DNA from: Maratus speciosus
Lineage: Eukaryota > Arthropoda > Arachnida > Araneae > Salticidae
DNA: 64,000 bases
NCBI GenBank assembly: GCA_963932465.1
Contig: OZ010799.1
Span: 279,851,083 to 279,915,082, forward strand
Direction: 5' to 3'
The position numbers and the translations under genes are program-made. Under the pieces are notes generated by a model. That model ran no database searches. It was not told the origin of the DNA and was given only the letters and a program-made list of their open reading frames with translations. The stretch's first letter is position 1, and every line of letters begins with the position of its first letter. Below are positions 1-11,825 of this stretch, in pieces.

Positions 1-46
1 TTTATTTTTCGCGTTAATTGTAGGTTTTAGGTAGCTTTCATTACAA

Positions 47-173
47 AAAGCTACCTATTGCAGCCGGAGGCAGTTTGGAGGAAAGCGATTTCAAAAAAAT
101 TTGGTACATTTTCATCGATCATGACCCCCCAGACCCCGAAACCACCCTCCGTTCAAAAGGTTATATGTATATG

Positions 174-204
<31 letters not shown>

Positions 205-1849
205 CTGATCTTTGTCACACTGTAACTGTCGTATTTATGAACCGTTTTGGATGTAATTACGTGTATACATAGTGCATACCAATGCCTCAACCGAGTTCGT
301 TGGCCAGCTTCATCAGCCATCTTGTTTCAAAATGGCGGCCATTTAATTAAAAAAAAAAATTTGAAATGTGGTATTAAAAAATTGAAAATTGAAAAATATT
401 TTTTTCTTATGTGTTTGACTTTGATACAAAGATTCCGGAGCAGTTTTTGTTTCGTCTATATCTTAAAAAATGGCTGAGTTATAGCACTTTGAATTTCTAG
501 TGTGGCTGTCATTTTGAAACGACCTGATCTTTTTCACGCAATAACAGACGTATTTATGAACCGATCTGGATGTACCTTGGTGTATACAAAATAAGTACCA
601 ATGTCTCGACCGTGTTCGTTCGCCAGCTTCATCCGCCAGCTTCTTTCAAAATGGTGGCCATTTAAATACTTTTTTAATTTAAAATTTAAAATGTGCTACC
701 AAAAAATTGAAAAATGAAAAAGGTTTTTTTTGTATGTGTTTGACCTTAACACAAAGATTCCGGAACAGTTTTTGTTTCGTCTATATCTAAAAAAATGGCT
801 GAGTTATAGCATTTTGAATTTCTATTGTGGCTGACATTTTGAAACGACCTGATTTTCGTCACTTGATAACAGGCGTATTTATGAACCGATTTGGTTGTAA
901 CGTGGTGTGTACATATTCCATAGCAATGTCTCTACTGAGTTCATTGGCCAGCTTTATTCGCCATCTTGTTTCAAAAGAGCTGCCATTTAAAAAAATTAAT
1001 TTAAAATTTTAAATAAGTCATCAAAAAATTGAAAAATGAAAAAGATTTTTTTTATGTGTTTGACCTTGATACAAAGATTCCGGAGCAGTTTTTGTTTCAT
1101 GTATATCTTAAAAAATGGTTGAATTATAGCACTTTGAATTTCTAGCATGGCTGACATTTTGAAACGATCTGATATTTCTCACGTGATAACACGCGTATAT
1201 ATTAACCTATTTCGATGTAAGAAGGCATGTGGATAGTATATGGTAATGTCTCGACCAAATGTGCTGGCCAGCTTCCTCAGCCATCTTATTTCAAAATGGA
1301 GGCCATTAAATTAAATAAAAAATGATATTTAAAGTGAGGTGCAAAAAAATTAGAAATTGAAAAAGGTTTCTTGCTTATGTATTTGTCCATGATATAAGGA
1401 TTCCGCAGCATTTTTTATTTTGTCTTTATCTTTAAAAATGGCTCAGATATAGCAGTTTCAATTTCTAATGTGGGTGACATTTTGAAAAATCTGATTTTTT
1501 CCCTGCGACAGCACTTGTACATATCAACCGATTCCGATGTGAGTGAGCATGTGCACAGGAATTACTAAGGTCTCGACCAAGTTCGCTCGTTAGCCTCATC
1601 CAGCATGTCGTCTTAAAATGGCAGGAACTTCAAGATATCGCCGAATTTGGCTATCAAATGTAAGTTACTTTAAAAAAAAGCAACTTCGATAAAGTTGACT
1701 AATTTCGCGAAATTCTCATTCATAATGATTTTGTATTGATAAAAATTAGTATTGAATCTCCTATAATCGGTTTCCACTAAATTGAGCTTCGTGTGTTTGA
1801 ATAATATAAGCTTGCTTTTTAAAAACAAGGAATATGAAAGCTACCTATT
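47..1849. other. Segment flanked by a 13-bp direct repeat
   Basis: AAAGCTACCTATT occurs at 47-59 and again at 1837-1849, bracketing the 321-bp array. This could be a target-site duplication of one ~1.78-kb insertion. The left copy is also one arm of a small hairpin (31-56), which weakens that reading. The bases just inside each end (ccggaggcag on the left, a cggcactgccgg hairpin just outside on the right) do not form a clear terminal repeat. Confidence 0.35.
205..1660. repeat. Tandem array, ~321-bp unit, about 4.5 copies
   Basis: The phrase 'gtatttatgaacc' preceded by 'ctgat..t.tcac' recurs at about 205, 525, 848, 1168 and 1491, a spacing of 320-323 bp. Each unit also carries 'caaagattccggagcagtt' and 'aaaatggctgagttatagca'. 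The copies diverge towards the right-hand end, and the last is partial. Short reading frames in the array come from the repeated unit and are not genes. The array resembles the internal arrays of the Helitrons elsewhere in this window, but I found no Helitron terminus here. A (TA)n tract at 162-204 precedes it. Confidence 0.85.
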
Positions 1850-1872
1850 CCTCCCGGCACTGCCGGAAGGAC

Positions 1873-2506
1873 TTTATTATGTTAATTTAGTTTATTTATC
1901 AACTTTTGTTTCTGTTATGAAAGTTTCCGATGTTTAGCAGTATTTTCTGAAACAAATGAATCGTTAGGTTTTATTGTATTATTATTATTATTATTATTAA
2001 AATATTTATATTAGTTAAAATTTAAATAATTATATCAATTAATATATTTATAAACGTAAAAGTTATATGTTTATTTTAAATTTAATTATATTTAGTTAAA
2101 ATCATCACTAAGTATAATTTTGAAATATTGTTTAAAGGTGGCCATCTCTCTTGAACTTGTTTGAAGGACAAATCGTCGCCCAATTTAAAGCATCAATAAA
2201 CATTGTACGTCTTTGTTTTACTCTTAGAAGTAAAGATTTGATTACATACGCGCATTAAAAGTCACCGTAGTTAAAAATATACATAACGTACGTACTGCAA
2301 AACATTCAGATAAATAAGTCAAAAAAAATATTGAACCACGTATTTAATTTACTTTAAAATTACACTTAATTTTTATAATTGAAAAAAAAAAAAAACAGCT
2401 GCACGTCGCAATAAATAAACTCGTTGAACTATTTCATACGAACAATGTTTATATTGCAATCTATGATCAAGTTTTGGAGATATTTAGACAGGGCATCTAA
2501 CATAGA
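1873..2506. repeat. Fragment of the zinc-finger Tigger family
   Basis: This stretch is collinear with 51860-52200 joined to 55222-55505. Shared landmarks are 'tttagtttatttatcaact', a (TTA)n tract (about 1975-1999), 'cgcccaa..taaagc', 'taacgtacg.actgcaaaac' and 'tgttgcaatctatga'. The copy at 52 kb is interrupted by a 3-kb insertion exactly where this copy reads straight through (near 2204). This fragment is therefore an empty-site allele that defines the TA target of that insertion. It breaks off just before the terminal inverted repeat seen in the other copy. Confidence 0.7.
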
Positions 2507-2559
2507 GTTATATATATTTGTATCTAAAATATAAAAAAATAGTTTAGTAAGGAAATACA

Positions 2560-3060
2560 TACCACAGTTGCAAATTTCCCCAGGCAATTTCCGCTAGTAA
2601 GGAGAATAGTACGTGAATTGTTTTGTGCAGCCCTGTATACGAAGTAAATAATTTATACACAATGATTAACCTGCAAAAAATTCATTAAATTTAAAAGCAA
2701 ATACCGAAATTAAAAACCCACACTTCCAGCAATTATTGCTCAAAGACAGTACTGTAACAAATTTCTGTTATTCTTCCCTATAAAAGAATGATGCTAAGAA
2801 TGCCGTATTCTGTAGTAATCATCTTGTAGAAAAATTCAATAATTTATGTCAATTTCAATACAGTTGAAGTAACGTATTTTGAAATAGCGAACATTTGAAA
2901 TACACACTGCAAACGATTTTTCTCCATTGATGCTAATGTAACGGAATTCTTTTTAGTGTCCCTGTAAATGAGCTATTAAGTTGGACACTTCGTATTCAAT
3001 ACCGAGCATGCTATAATAAACGTCAGTAACATCAACACTTTTCAACCTTCTTGAAAAGTA
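2560..3060. repeat. Dispersed repeat D1, copy 1
   Basis: Contains 'gtgcagccctgtata', 'cacttccagcaattattg' and 'gtgtccctgtaaatga', in the order also seen at 30760-31230 and partly at 22080-23420. The family looks like degenerate monomers of roughly 150-170 bp, each with a 'ccctgta' core. It has no reading frame and no clear termini. The remaining bases, 3061-3469, show nothing I recognise. Confidence 0.55.
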
Positions 3061-3471
3061 TTAAAAAAGCAGAAAAACACGATTTTCATTCTTTTTTTCC
3101 GCACATTCCTAGCTTCAACTGTATCTTTCATTCAATAACCATTTTTACTGAAGTTAGACTGGCGTCAGTTTAACAGTTTCAGTTTTGAAACTGCCGCAAC
3201 CGCCTCCAGGGCAAAAATAGAAAAAAGAACATTTAGGGTCTTATTCGGGGTACCCTTCCATTTCTAACGGTGTGCACATCTTTTTAAATATTGATATTAA
3301 TATTTATTCGATTCTATAGTGATTATCGTGTTTTGCGATTTCTTTTCAAGGCTTTTTTAGGGGGGATTTTTTGTGATTTGTTGCTTCCGATTTCAGATGA
3401 CAAAAATTACTCACTTATTTAGCATGCTTTTCTGGTTTGGGCGGTATCTTTGTATTAAAGAATTACTAATA

Positions 3472-6099
3472 CCGTATTTACCCGCGTATAAGTCGAAAAA
3501 TTTGGGACAAAATATACTTTAAAGTTGGGAGGGTCGACTTATGCGAGGGTCTTTATTTTTTTAACCATTTGGAAAAATGGTTATTGTCCTCGTCAGGGAA
3601 GGAAATCAAAAACATATCTCAAGCTTTTTATTAGTTGAATCCGCATTTTATTCGTTCTCTGATTGCTCTATACAGTAATCTGTATTTTCCCTTTATTTTC
3701 AACAGATATGGATACTTCTGTTCCCACTATGACAAAAAAGTAATAAAAACTACAAAAAAATAAATAATAATAACTCAGAAACAAATTGAGATACAGCTTT
3801 CAAACAAATTGCATTTAAAAGTACATTTTTTTTCTCAATACGACGTTGTAAAAAGTAATATTGTGGGATGTTTAGAAGCTTAAGAATGAAATTTCATTTA
3901 AATAGGTTCAGGAATATTAATGTTTAATCCATGGCGTAAGACCAGCTCCGTAGAAGTTTAAAAATTTACAGTACCGAAAAATGTAATCCATGGCGTACGC
4001 AATGTATGATCAACTCTGTGCGATTTTTTATGTCTTAAATTTTAGTCTTTGAAAAAATCATTTTCCAAATAGTCGTTGTAATTTGTTAAACTGCATTTTT
4101 TTTTTTTTTACCAGAAGTCAAAAATGCCGTTCTGAAAGACATTTTTCTCTTTTGGCATTCCATAACACAATGACGTCGTTTACTTTCGATTTCCATATAC
4201 CAGGAGAGAAAAAAAGGAGACTGAGTGACGAGGTTTGGTGCTGGCGATGAATGTACGCCTACTACCTCCCCCACCCCTCCCTCTGACAGATCAGTAGATA
4301 AAATTCCGAGAATGTATCACCCCTATGTGCAGTTGAATCGCGCCGCGACTGGGGAGAAACATGTGACTCTCTAAAAACACGTGACCCGCGTTATATCTTG
4401 CGTGTTCTTGACAGTACACTTATTCATTATTTCTTCGTTTAACTTACAGTACTTTTTCTCCTTGTTTCTACTATTATGGCTGATTTAGTTATTAGAAAAC
4501 AGAAAAGCAATTCACACGCAGCTGGATTTAAACTTAAAGTTATTTCTTTTACAGAAGAGTCTGACAAGTGTGCTGCTTCTCGTCAGTTTGGGGTTCACGA
4601 AAAATTGATTCGTGATTGGCGCAAGAATAAAGTAAAGCTAGAAAACATTCCAAAATCAAAAAAGGCTTTGCGGCATGGAAAATCGCCCTTTCCAGAACTC
4701 GAAAATGTGTTGCACGATTGTGTTGTAGAGTGCCGGTGGAATGGTTTTACTGGCAGTAGAATTGCCATACGTTTACGAGCAATGAAGCTAGCAAAAGAAG
4801 GAAAGTATGGTGTTCCAAACGCGTTTCGTGCATCAGAAGATTGGTGCACTAGATTTATGAATCGTCATGGTTTGAGTTTACGCCAGTGCACTAAATTAGC
4901 ACAAAAATTACCATCTGACTTGGAAACAAAGATTATGCAATTTCAAAAATACGTCATCGATCAAAGAAAAATGAAATCTTTTGAACTTTGCCATATAGGA
5001 AATATGGACGAAAAACCCATGTGTTTCGACCTACCAGAAAATAAAACAGTGAGCGGCAAGGGGGAAAAAGCATTTTGGTAAAAACGACTGGGCACGAAAA
5101 AACCTGTTTTACGGTCGTTCTTCCCTGTTTGACCGACGATAATAAGCTTCATCCGTTGATTATTTTTAAAAGAAAAACGTTGCAAAAAAAAAAAAAAAAA
5201 GTTACATTTCCAACTGGTGTGCTGATTCGCGCCCATGAAAAGGGGTGGATGGATGCTGACGGAACAGTCGACTGCCTTAAAAATGTGTGGGGTAAAAGAC
5301 CGGGAGCTGTTTTCATAAAACCTCCCATTTTACTTTACGACTCGTTTTCTGAAAACGAGAATAAAGTGACGAAAGAATTGAAAAAGACTGTAACTATAAT
5401 CCCGGGAGGGTTGAGATCAGCCCTTCAACCCCTAGACGTTTGTCTCAATACGCCCTTCAAAGCAAATGTTAGAAAATATTGTGCAGAGTGGATTTCATCC
5501 GGTTGTCCAACATTTACAAAGGATGGTAATATTAGAAAGCTAGACATTGCATTAATTGCCCAGTGGGTTAAAGATGCGTGGAATCACATTCCTTCCGAAA
5601 TGATTATAAAATCGTTCAAGAAATGCTGCATAAGCAATGAACTAGACGGCACAGAAGATGATGCCATTTTCGAAAGTGATAACGACGCGGGAGAATGTAG
5701 CGATACAGAGATTAAAAACGCGTATCATGATGTGCCAATAACGACGGGGGATTTTTGTGAATTGTTTGGCGAGTCCGAGACTGAATCGGACCTTGAATGA
5801 GTTTAACTATTGTATATTACTTCAGTGTATTATTATCTTCATTATTGTAAATTTAGTACTTTTTTTATATGATTTGGAATAAATGAAAAAAAAAAGTTTC
5901 TTTATTATTGTATATTTAGTACTTTTGGTTTTTTTTCAGGTGATTTTGAATAAAATATTTTTAAAAGAATTCAAATTTCTTGATCGGAAAAGTGCGGGGG
6001 TCGACATATACGCGAGATTTAAAAAATTCAAATTTCTTGATCGGGAAAGGCGTGGGATCGACTTATACGCGGGTTCAACGTATACGCGGGTAAATACGG
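3472..6099 (+). mobile_element. pogo/Tigger DNA transposon, complete ends
   Basis: The terminal inverted repeats begin CCGTATTTACCCGCGTATA on the left (3472) and mirror it on the right, ending at 6099. TA dinucleotides flank both ends (3470-3471 and 6100-6101), as expected for the Tc1/mariner/pogo group. A second 'gcgggtcgac.tatacgcg' block lies inside the right end. The 2,628-bp element carries a transposase pseudogene at 4476-5800. Its left internal region (about 3660-3990) is repeated at 21606-21728 and 26203-26395, so at least one more copy lies in the window. Confidence 0.93.
4476..5800 (+). pseudogene. pogo/Tigger transposase, frameshifted
   Basis: Two overlapping frames give one transposase. 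The first (4476-5081, 201 codons) has an N-terminal helix-turn-helix of the psq/Brinker type (residues ~15-50), a CENP-B-like DNA-binding region (~70-140) and the first catalytic aspartate, D178, in NMDEKP. The second frame (about 5063-5800) follows a single-base slip in the G5A5 run at 5060-5069 and starts with LVKTTGHEKT. It holds the second aspartate in LLYDSF and the third in LQPLDV, 32 residues apart, as usual for pogo DDD enzymes. An A18 run near 5186 adds a lysine string. The C-terminus is acidic (ESETESDLE). All three catalytic aspartates survive, so the decay is fairly recent. It would bind the element ends and excise and integrate at TA. Confidence 0.9.
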
Positions 6100-6234
6100 T
6101 ATTTACTATTGCAAAATAAGTATTCATCGGGTAGTTTCGCATCTGCTTACATTTCTTAAGTTTTTCCCTCCAGTTTTAAAATTCTGTCTCTTTTTTCTGG
6201 TCGGTAATATAAATAATTTCCAATTATTTCTGGT

Positions 6235-6480
6235 TTTGGTTTTTGGTTTTGTGTTTATGACGGCCGATTATCAACACGTGGGATGTAGGCCCTGGGGGGA
6301 GTGCCCTTCGTGGGGGTCTTTCTAAGGGAACCTAACCCGTATTTACGCATGGGAATCCACGGTTTCGAAGAAAACCACGAAAACTCCGAAACGGTTAGGC
6401 CGACGGGCGCGATTGGGTTTGAACCCAGCACCTCCCGTCTACCAGCTTCGAGAGCAGACCCTCTCCGCCACTGGTGGGGC
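6235..6480 (-). mobile_element. tRNA-derived SINE with 15-bp target duplication
   Basis: CCAATTATTTCTGGT is present at 6220-6234 and exactly repeated at 6481-6495. The insert reads 5'->3' on the minus strand. Its head has an A-box-like TGGCGGAGAGGG and a B box GGGTTCAAACCC (about 6415-6426), the internal pol III promoter of a tRNA. It ends in a CAAAACCAAAAACC-rich tail next to the downstream duplication. It is richer in G+C than its surroundings. Poly-A-like tail plus long target duplication indicates LINE-mediated retroposition. Plus-strand reading frames through it are spurious. Confidence 0.88.
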
Positions 6481-7399
6481 CCAATTATTTCTGGTACTTT
6501 TCCTGTTATAATTATATCTATTTATTATATTATATTCTATTATACTAATTATTAATATTTACAATTTTGAAAACGTAATTTTCTTAAAATCGTTGCACGG
6601 ATTGGGTTGAAATTTTTTTTCATTCACTCAGTACCTTTGAAAAATCGTTTCTGGTCTCAAAGAGAGTTGTACTCAAGAACATTTTCGGAGAGTGGTTTAT
6701 TTCTACATATGTCTGTTAAAACCTCTTCATTTTTAACGAGGTTTTGAATACACTGCAATACATTTAATGTTTTAAGTCAGCGAGTGGCTTGTGCACGCTT
6801 TATATAATTTAGGTTTTCTCAGTAACTTTTGTTCATGACTGAAAGTGTAGCAGATCTAAATGCTAGAAAATTTATTGACAATCACTTTAATGGGCTGTCT
6901 TGTCTAATTACCAAACGTGGCAAACTTCCACCTGCAGAAAGAGAATAGAACATTTTGCCTTACCCATATCAGTACAGTCATTCAGGGTAACTTATTCTAC
7001 ACAATCTTATTTTAAGAATATTGTTTCAACTAGGGGCATAAAAAAGAAGAAATGACTCTAAATCATTGTTTGACTATCAAAAATTAAGGAATAATAAGGA
7101 TAAAAGCAATAAAAAATGAATTTTTAGCGTGGTTCAAAGTTAACCCGCCATTTAGGGTAACTTTGCACCATATGATAAATATTATCTAAAATAATTCATT
7201 ATAAAAGAAGTATTATAGTTAGGACAACTTTAAACACCCAAAAATGTTTTCAGATATGTAAAGACTCCGAACTTACATTTCCCAGCATCACAAGATTTGT
7301 ATAACTTATGATATTACAACAAATATCAGGCATAAGAAAAGTGGAAGAAGAGAACCATGAACATTTAGAAATTTAAAAAAAACCTGTTTATTGTTCATA

Positions 7400-10203
7400 T
7401 CGATACTTATAGAGGTAAAAATTGTTTATTTGTAGGAGGTAAGCTCAGAAACTACCGAACGGATTCAAAAGTAATGGTATCAAAATGATGGTGTTAGTCC
7501 AACTTAGAACGTATGCTATATCTTATGTCCGTGGCACCAGCCAAAAGGGGTGCAGGAGCAAAAAACGTTCTAAAAATGCGATTTTTGTGTTACTGAAGGA
7601 CATAGAAACATGAAATTTGGAATGGCAGTTTCTTATAAGATACTAATGATCTCTAAGGACATTTCTTCAAAAAAATCGAAATTAAAAAGGGGTGAAAATG
7701 CGCCAAAAGCGTTCTAAAAAATGTTCTAAATAGCGATTTTTACACAATTTCAGGAAGAACCAAACCGATTTCAAAAATAGTGGTGTCAAAATGATGGTGA
7801 CAACCCTTATTCCAACATAGGCTACATTTTATGTCCGTGCCACTACCCCTAAAGTGGGTAGGTGCAAAAAAACTTTCGAAATTGCGATTTTTGTGTTACT
7901 GAAAGGCATACATGGAATTTGGAATGTTACTTACTTATAAGATATAAATGATCTCTAAGAACATTTCTTAAAATTTCGAAATTTAAAAGGGGTGAAAATG
8001 CGCGAAACGAGTTCTGAAAAACGTTCTAAATGGTGATTTCTACGCAATCTCAGAAAGTACCGAACCTATTTGAAAAGTAATGGTTAGAAATAGATGATGA
8101 CAGACCTTGCTCCAACATAGGCTCTATTTCATATCGGTGTCACTAACACCTAGGGGTTGCACAAGCAAAAAACGTTCTAAATTGCGATTTTTGTGTTACT
8201 GAAGGGCCTAGAATCCTGAAATTAGGCAGGGCAGTTATTTATAAGATACAAATGATCTCTTAGAACAGTTCCCAAAAAATCGGAATTTAAAATGGTGAAA
8301 GTGAGCAAAAAGCGTTCTAAAAACTTTCTAAATTGCGATTTCTACGCAATCTCAGGAAGTACGGAACCGATTTAAAAAATAATGGTGTGAAAACGATGGT
8401 GACAGCCTTCGCTCGAACATAGGCTGTGTTTCATTTCGGTACCATTATCCCAAAGGGGGGTGAAGGAGCAAAAAACGATCTAAATTACTTTTTGTAATAC
8501 TGCAGGGGTTAGCAACTTGAAACTAGGCATGGTAGTTACATATAATACATAAATGATATCTATGAACATTTCCTAAATAACTCGAAATTTAAAAGGGGGG
8601 AAAATGGACGAAAAACGTTCTAAATTGCGATTTCTACGCAATCTCAGAAAGTACCCAACCGATTTCAAAAGTAATGGTTAGAAATTGATGATGACAGCCC
8701 TTGCTCCAATATAGGATCGATTTCATGTCGGCGTCACTACCCCCTTGCAGTTACATTTTAAGAAACTTTCTAAATTGTGATTTTTGTGATACTGAGGTGG
8801 CTAGCAACTTGAAATTTGGCATGCTAATTACTTATGAGATGTAAATACTCTCTGAGAAGAGTTCCTTAAAAATTTAAAATTTAAAAGGGGTGAAAATGAA
8901 CGAAAAGCGTTCTAAAAACGTTCTAAACAGCGATTTCTACGCAATCTCAGGAAATATAAACTGATTTCAGAAGCAATGGTTTCAAACTGATGGTGACAGT
9001 CCCCGCTCCAAAATAGTCTATATTTTACGTTGTTGTCACTGCCACCTAGGAGTTACAAGAGCAAAAAATGTTCTAAATTGCGGTTTTAGGGTTACTGAGG
9101 GGGCCTAACATTTTAAATTTGGAATGGTAATTACTTAAAAGATACAAATGCTTTCTAAGAATTGTCGAAAGAAAATTCGAAATTTAAGAGGATGAAGAGA
9201 GCGAAAAGCGTTCTATAAGCGTTCTAAATTACGATTTTTATGCAATCGTATGAAATACAAAACCGATTTCAAACATAATGGTTGCAAATTGATGGTGATA
9301 GAATCTGCTCAAACATAAGCTATATTTTATGACGAGGGCTGCAGGAGCCAAAAAATTTCTAAATTGCGATTCCTGCAGTACTGAAGAGGCTAGAAACTTT
9401 AAATATAGCACGGTAGTTACTTATAAAATATAAATCTCCTCTAAAAACAATCGAAAATAATTTCAAATTAAAAAGGGGTGAAGCGAAGGGAAGGAGCGAA
9501 AAGCATTCTAAAGGAGTTCTAAATTACGATTTCTATCGAATCTCAGAAAATAATAAACCGATTACAGAAGTTATTGGTAGCGAATCAAGAGTGATAGTCC
9601 CTGATTCTATACGGGCTATATTTTATGCCGGTGGCACTACCACCTGGTTGGCAGGAACAACAAAAAAGCCTTTAAAACATCTAAATTCCGTTTTCTAGAG
9701 AATATTAGGAAATACCAACCGATTTCAAGGTTAATGTTGACAAATTAATGGTGACAGCCTCATTTTCAACATTTTTCGATCATTCTATTTCAACCGTGTT
9801 TCGGCATTTTAGGTTGATGCCACTAAAACCAGAGAGGTGGTAGACTGTTAGACAAGAAGATTGGAATTTGACATGAAGGTTATTTTTAAGATGTAAATGT
9901 GTTAAGATGGTTTCTAAAAAATTCAAAACTTCAAATGGATACTGAATTGAGCTTATGAAACGAGCATAAACGTCTCAAAATACTTTTTAAATTATCATTT
10001 AATTGGAAATAATTTTAGTTCTTCTTATTAATTAAAATCTCATTTCTGTCTATTGCACTTTTATAATGAAGTTTAGTCAAACTGTGGCTTAATTTGTAAT
10101 TTTTGAATTATTTCAAAAAGTGTTCTTTTAATAAAATATAGTCATGCAAATATCACTTGGCATATTTCAACTATTATGCGAGCAAAGCCGCGGGGTTTGC
10201 TAG
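7400..10203 (+). mobile_element. Non-autonomous Helitron
   Basis: The 5' end reads A|TCGATACTTATAGAGG, close to the usual TC(T)ATACTTATA Helitron start. The 3' end is the hairpin AGCAAA..CCGCGG..TTTGCT followed by CTAG|T at 10200-10203. The flanking bases are A (7399) and T (10204), the expected AT target with no duplication. No Rep/helicase frame is present. Almost the whole body is a ~300-bp tandem array. Confidence 0.85.
7430..9770 (+). repeat. ~300-bp tandem array inside Helitron, about 8 copies
   Basis: 'gcgatttctacgcaatctca' and variants recur at about 7745, 8040, 8340, 8630, 8935, 9235 and 9530, spaced 290-305 bp. Each unit also contains a half-unit echo, 'gcgatttttgtgttactga', and 'aaaaggggtgaaaatg'. 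Copies degrade towards the right-hand end. No long frame is open. Confidence 0.85.
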
Positions 10204-10280
10204 TAAAACATAAAAATGCTGTGGAAAATAATTTTTAATGTTTTATCACAATAATATATCCATAGTTACAGTAATACATA

Positions 10281-11820
10281 CAGTCCGTCTCATAAATATA
10301 AAGACACAGATGTTTTTGAAATTACATTTTATTAATTCAGTTAAAAGAAATTAAATTTTATAACTCACATTAAGAACACTGAAATGAATCTCTTATAGGG
10401 ATTATAAATTAAATAAAATAATTTCGTCTCTAATAATTAAAAAAAAAATAAAAAATTTCGTTCTCTCATAAATATAAAGACAAACTTGATACTGCTTCAT
10501 ATGCAATTTTTTTTCGAATGCGCGCGTACAGAATTAATGCGCACGCGCAGAAATACACTTTAACTTACCCAAACGAGCAAAGTTGTTTGGCTTGTTTCAA
10601 TTGCAAAGATGCCGTGGAACATTGAAATTTCTAAAGATGAAATTTGTAAAATACGTGAATTTAAAGCTAATGGCTTAACAGTTTGTCAAACATGTAAAAA
10701 AATTAGGAGAATCAGAGCTGCACTTTATAAAATTTTATCAAAAACTTACAATTTATATTCGAGAAAACGATCTGGCAGAACGGGAAAAACTAGTGAAAGA
10801 CTCGATCGCAAGATCATGCGACTTGATTCGTCGCAAAAAATGTCACTATGATAAGTTTCTCAACGAGTTTATGGTATGGTCCTAAAGGATACAATACATC
10901 GTCGTATAAAAGAAAGAAAAAACATTGTATGCCGACATACGTGCAGATTTTCTTTACTGAAAAAAGAGCACAAAGAACGGAGGTTAATCGGGGTGAAAGA
11001 TAATATGCACTGGAAGGACGAATGGATGCAAGACATTTTTTCAGATGAAAAGAGATTTAACTTGAATGGCCCAGATGGTTGGAATTCCTACTCGCACGAT
11101 TTAAGACGTTAATCTCGAACCTTCTTCTGTAGGCAGAAAGGGGGAGGTTCTGTTATGGTGTGGGGTGCCTTCTCTTTTAATGGAACTACTGATATTGTTT
11201 TTCTGGAAGGTAAACAGACATCTAAAAGGTATATCGAACTACTTGATAGTCAGTTGTTGTCAATTGCTGAAAATCTTGGTGGTCGGAATTATTTGTACCC
11301 TCAGGATAATGCATCGATTCACACATCAAGACTCACAAAAAAATGGTTTGCCGATAGCAATGTTCATGTCACGGTGTGGCCCGCACGTAACCCTGATTTA
11401 AATCCAGTTAAGAGTCTTTGTGGCACTCTCGTTCGCAGTGTATATGCATCTGGAAGACAATTTTCAAACGTCCTTGAGTTGAAAAAAGAAACGAACGAAG
11501 TCGGTTTGATATAAAGCCAAAATAGTTATACAACTTAATAAAAAGCATGCCAGCTAGAATATTTTCTGTCATTAATAAGAATGGATTATTTATTGGACGG
11601 TAATTCAAAACTATGTAAAATGGCTTTATATTTATGAGACAGCAAATTTATTTACATTTATCAATTTTCGAGTTGAAATTATTTAATTCTAATTTAATTT
11701 ACTGTAAAATGTTTTCTAGGTACATACTTTTCGTTATATGCATAAATATAATTTTGAATACTGAATTATTAAAATATTATTTCGAAAATATCACTGTCTT
11801 TTTATTTATGAGACGCACTG
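10281..11820 (+). mobile_element. Tc1-like DNA transposon
   Basis: Terminal inverted repeats of about 28 bp start CAGT(C/G)CGTCTCATAAATA on both ends and are flanked by TA at 10279-10280 and 11821-11822. Length is 1,540 bp, typical of Tc1. It contains a transposase pseudogene. Its right TA lies three bases from the left TA of the next element. Confidence 0.93.
10609..11603 (+). pseudogene. Tc1-like transposase, three stops and a late frameshift
   Basis: One reading frame runs 10609-11514, broken by TGA-TAA at 10849-10854 and TAA at 11110-11112. It starts with a paired-like HTH (ISKDEICKIREFKANG). The first catalytic aspartate is in FSDEKRF, followed by MVWGAFSFNG. The second aspartate is in PQDNASIH. 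The third residue, normally glutamate 35 positions later in an NPIEN motif, is lysine (NPVKSLCG), so the DD34E triad is lost. The C-terminal tail (SMPARIFSVI, about 11535-11603) lies in another frame, showing one indel. The protein is inactive. Confidence 0.9.
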
Positions 11821-11825
11821 TACTA

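Noticed and set aside
5936..6142. Frames near the right end of the 3.47-kb Tigger element
   Set aside because: They are translations of the repeated 'ttcaaatttcttgatcgg' subterminal blocks.
6415..6480. Functional tRNA gene on the minus strand
   Set aside because: A and B boxes are present, but the region continues into a SINE body with flanking target duplications and I cannot fold a convincing full cloverleaf.
6301..6555. 84-codon plus-strand frame
   Set aside because: It is the antisense of the tRNA-derived SINE; the motif-like GFEPSTSRLP string is what the B-box region of such SINEs gives when translated.
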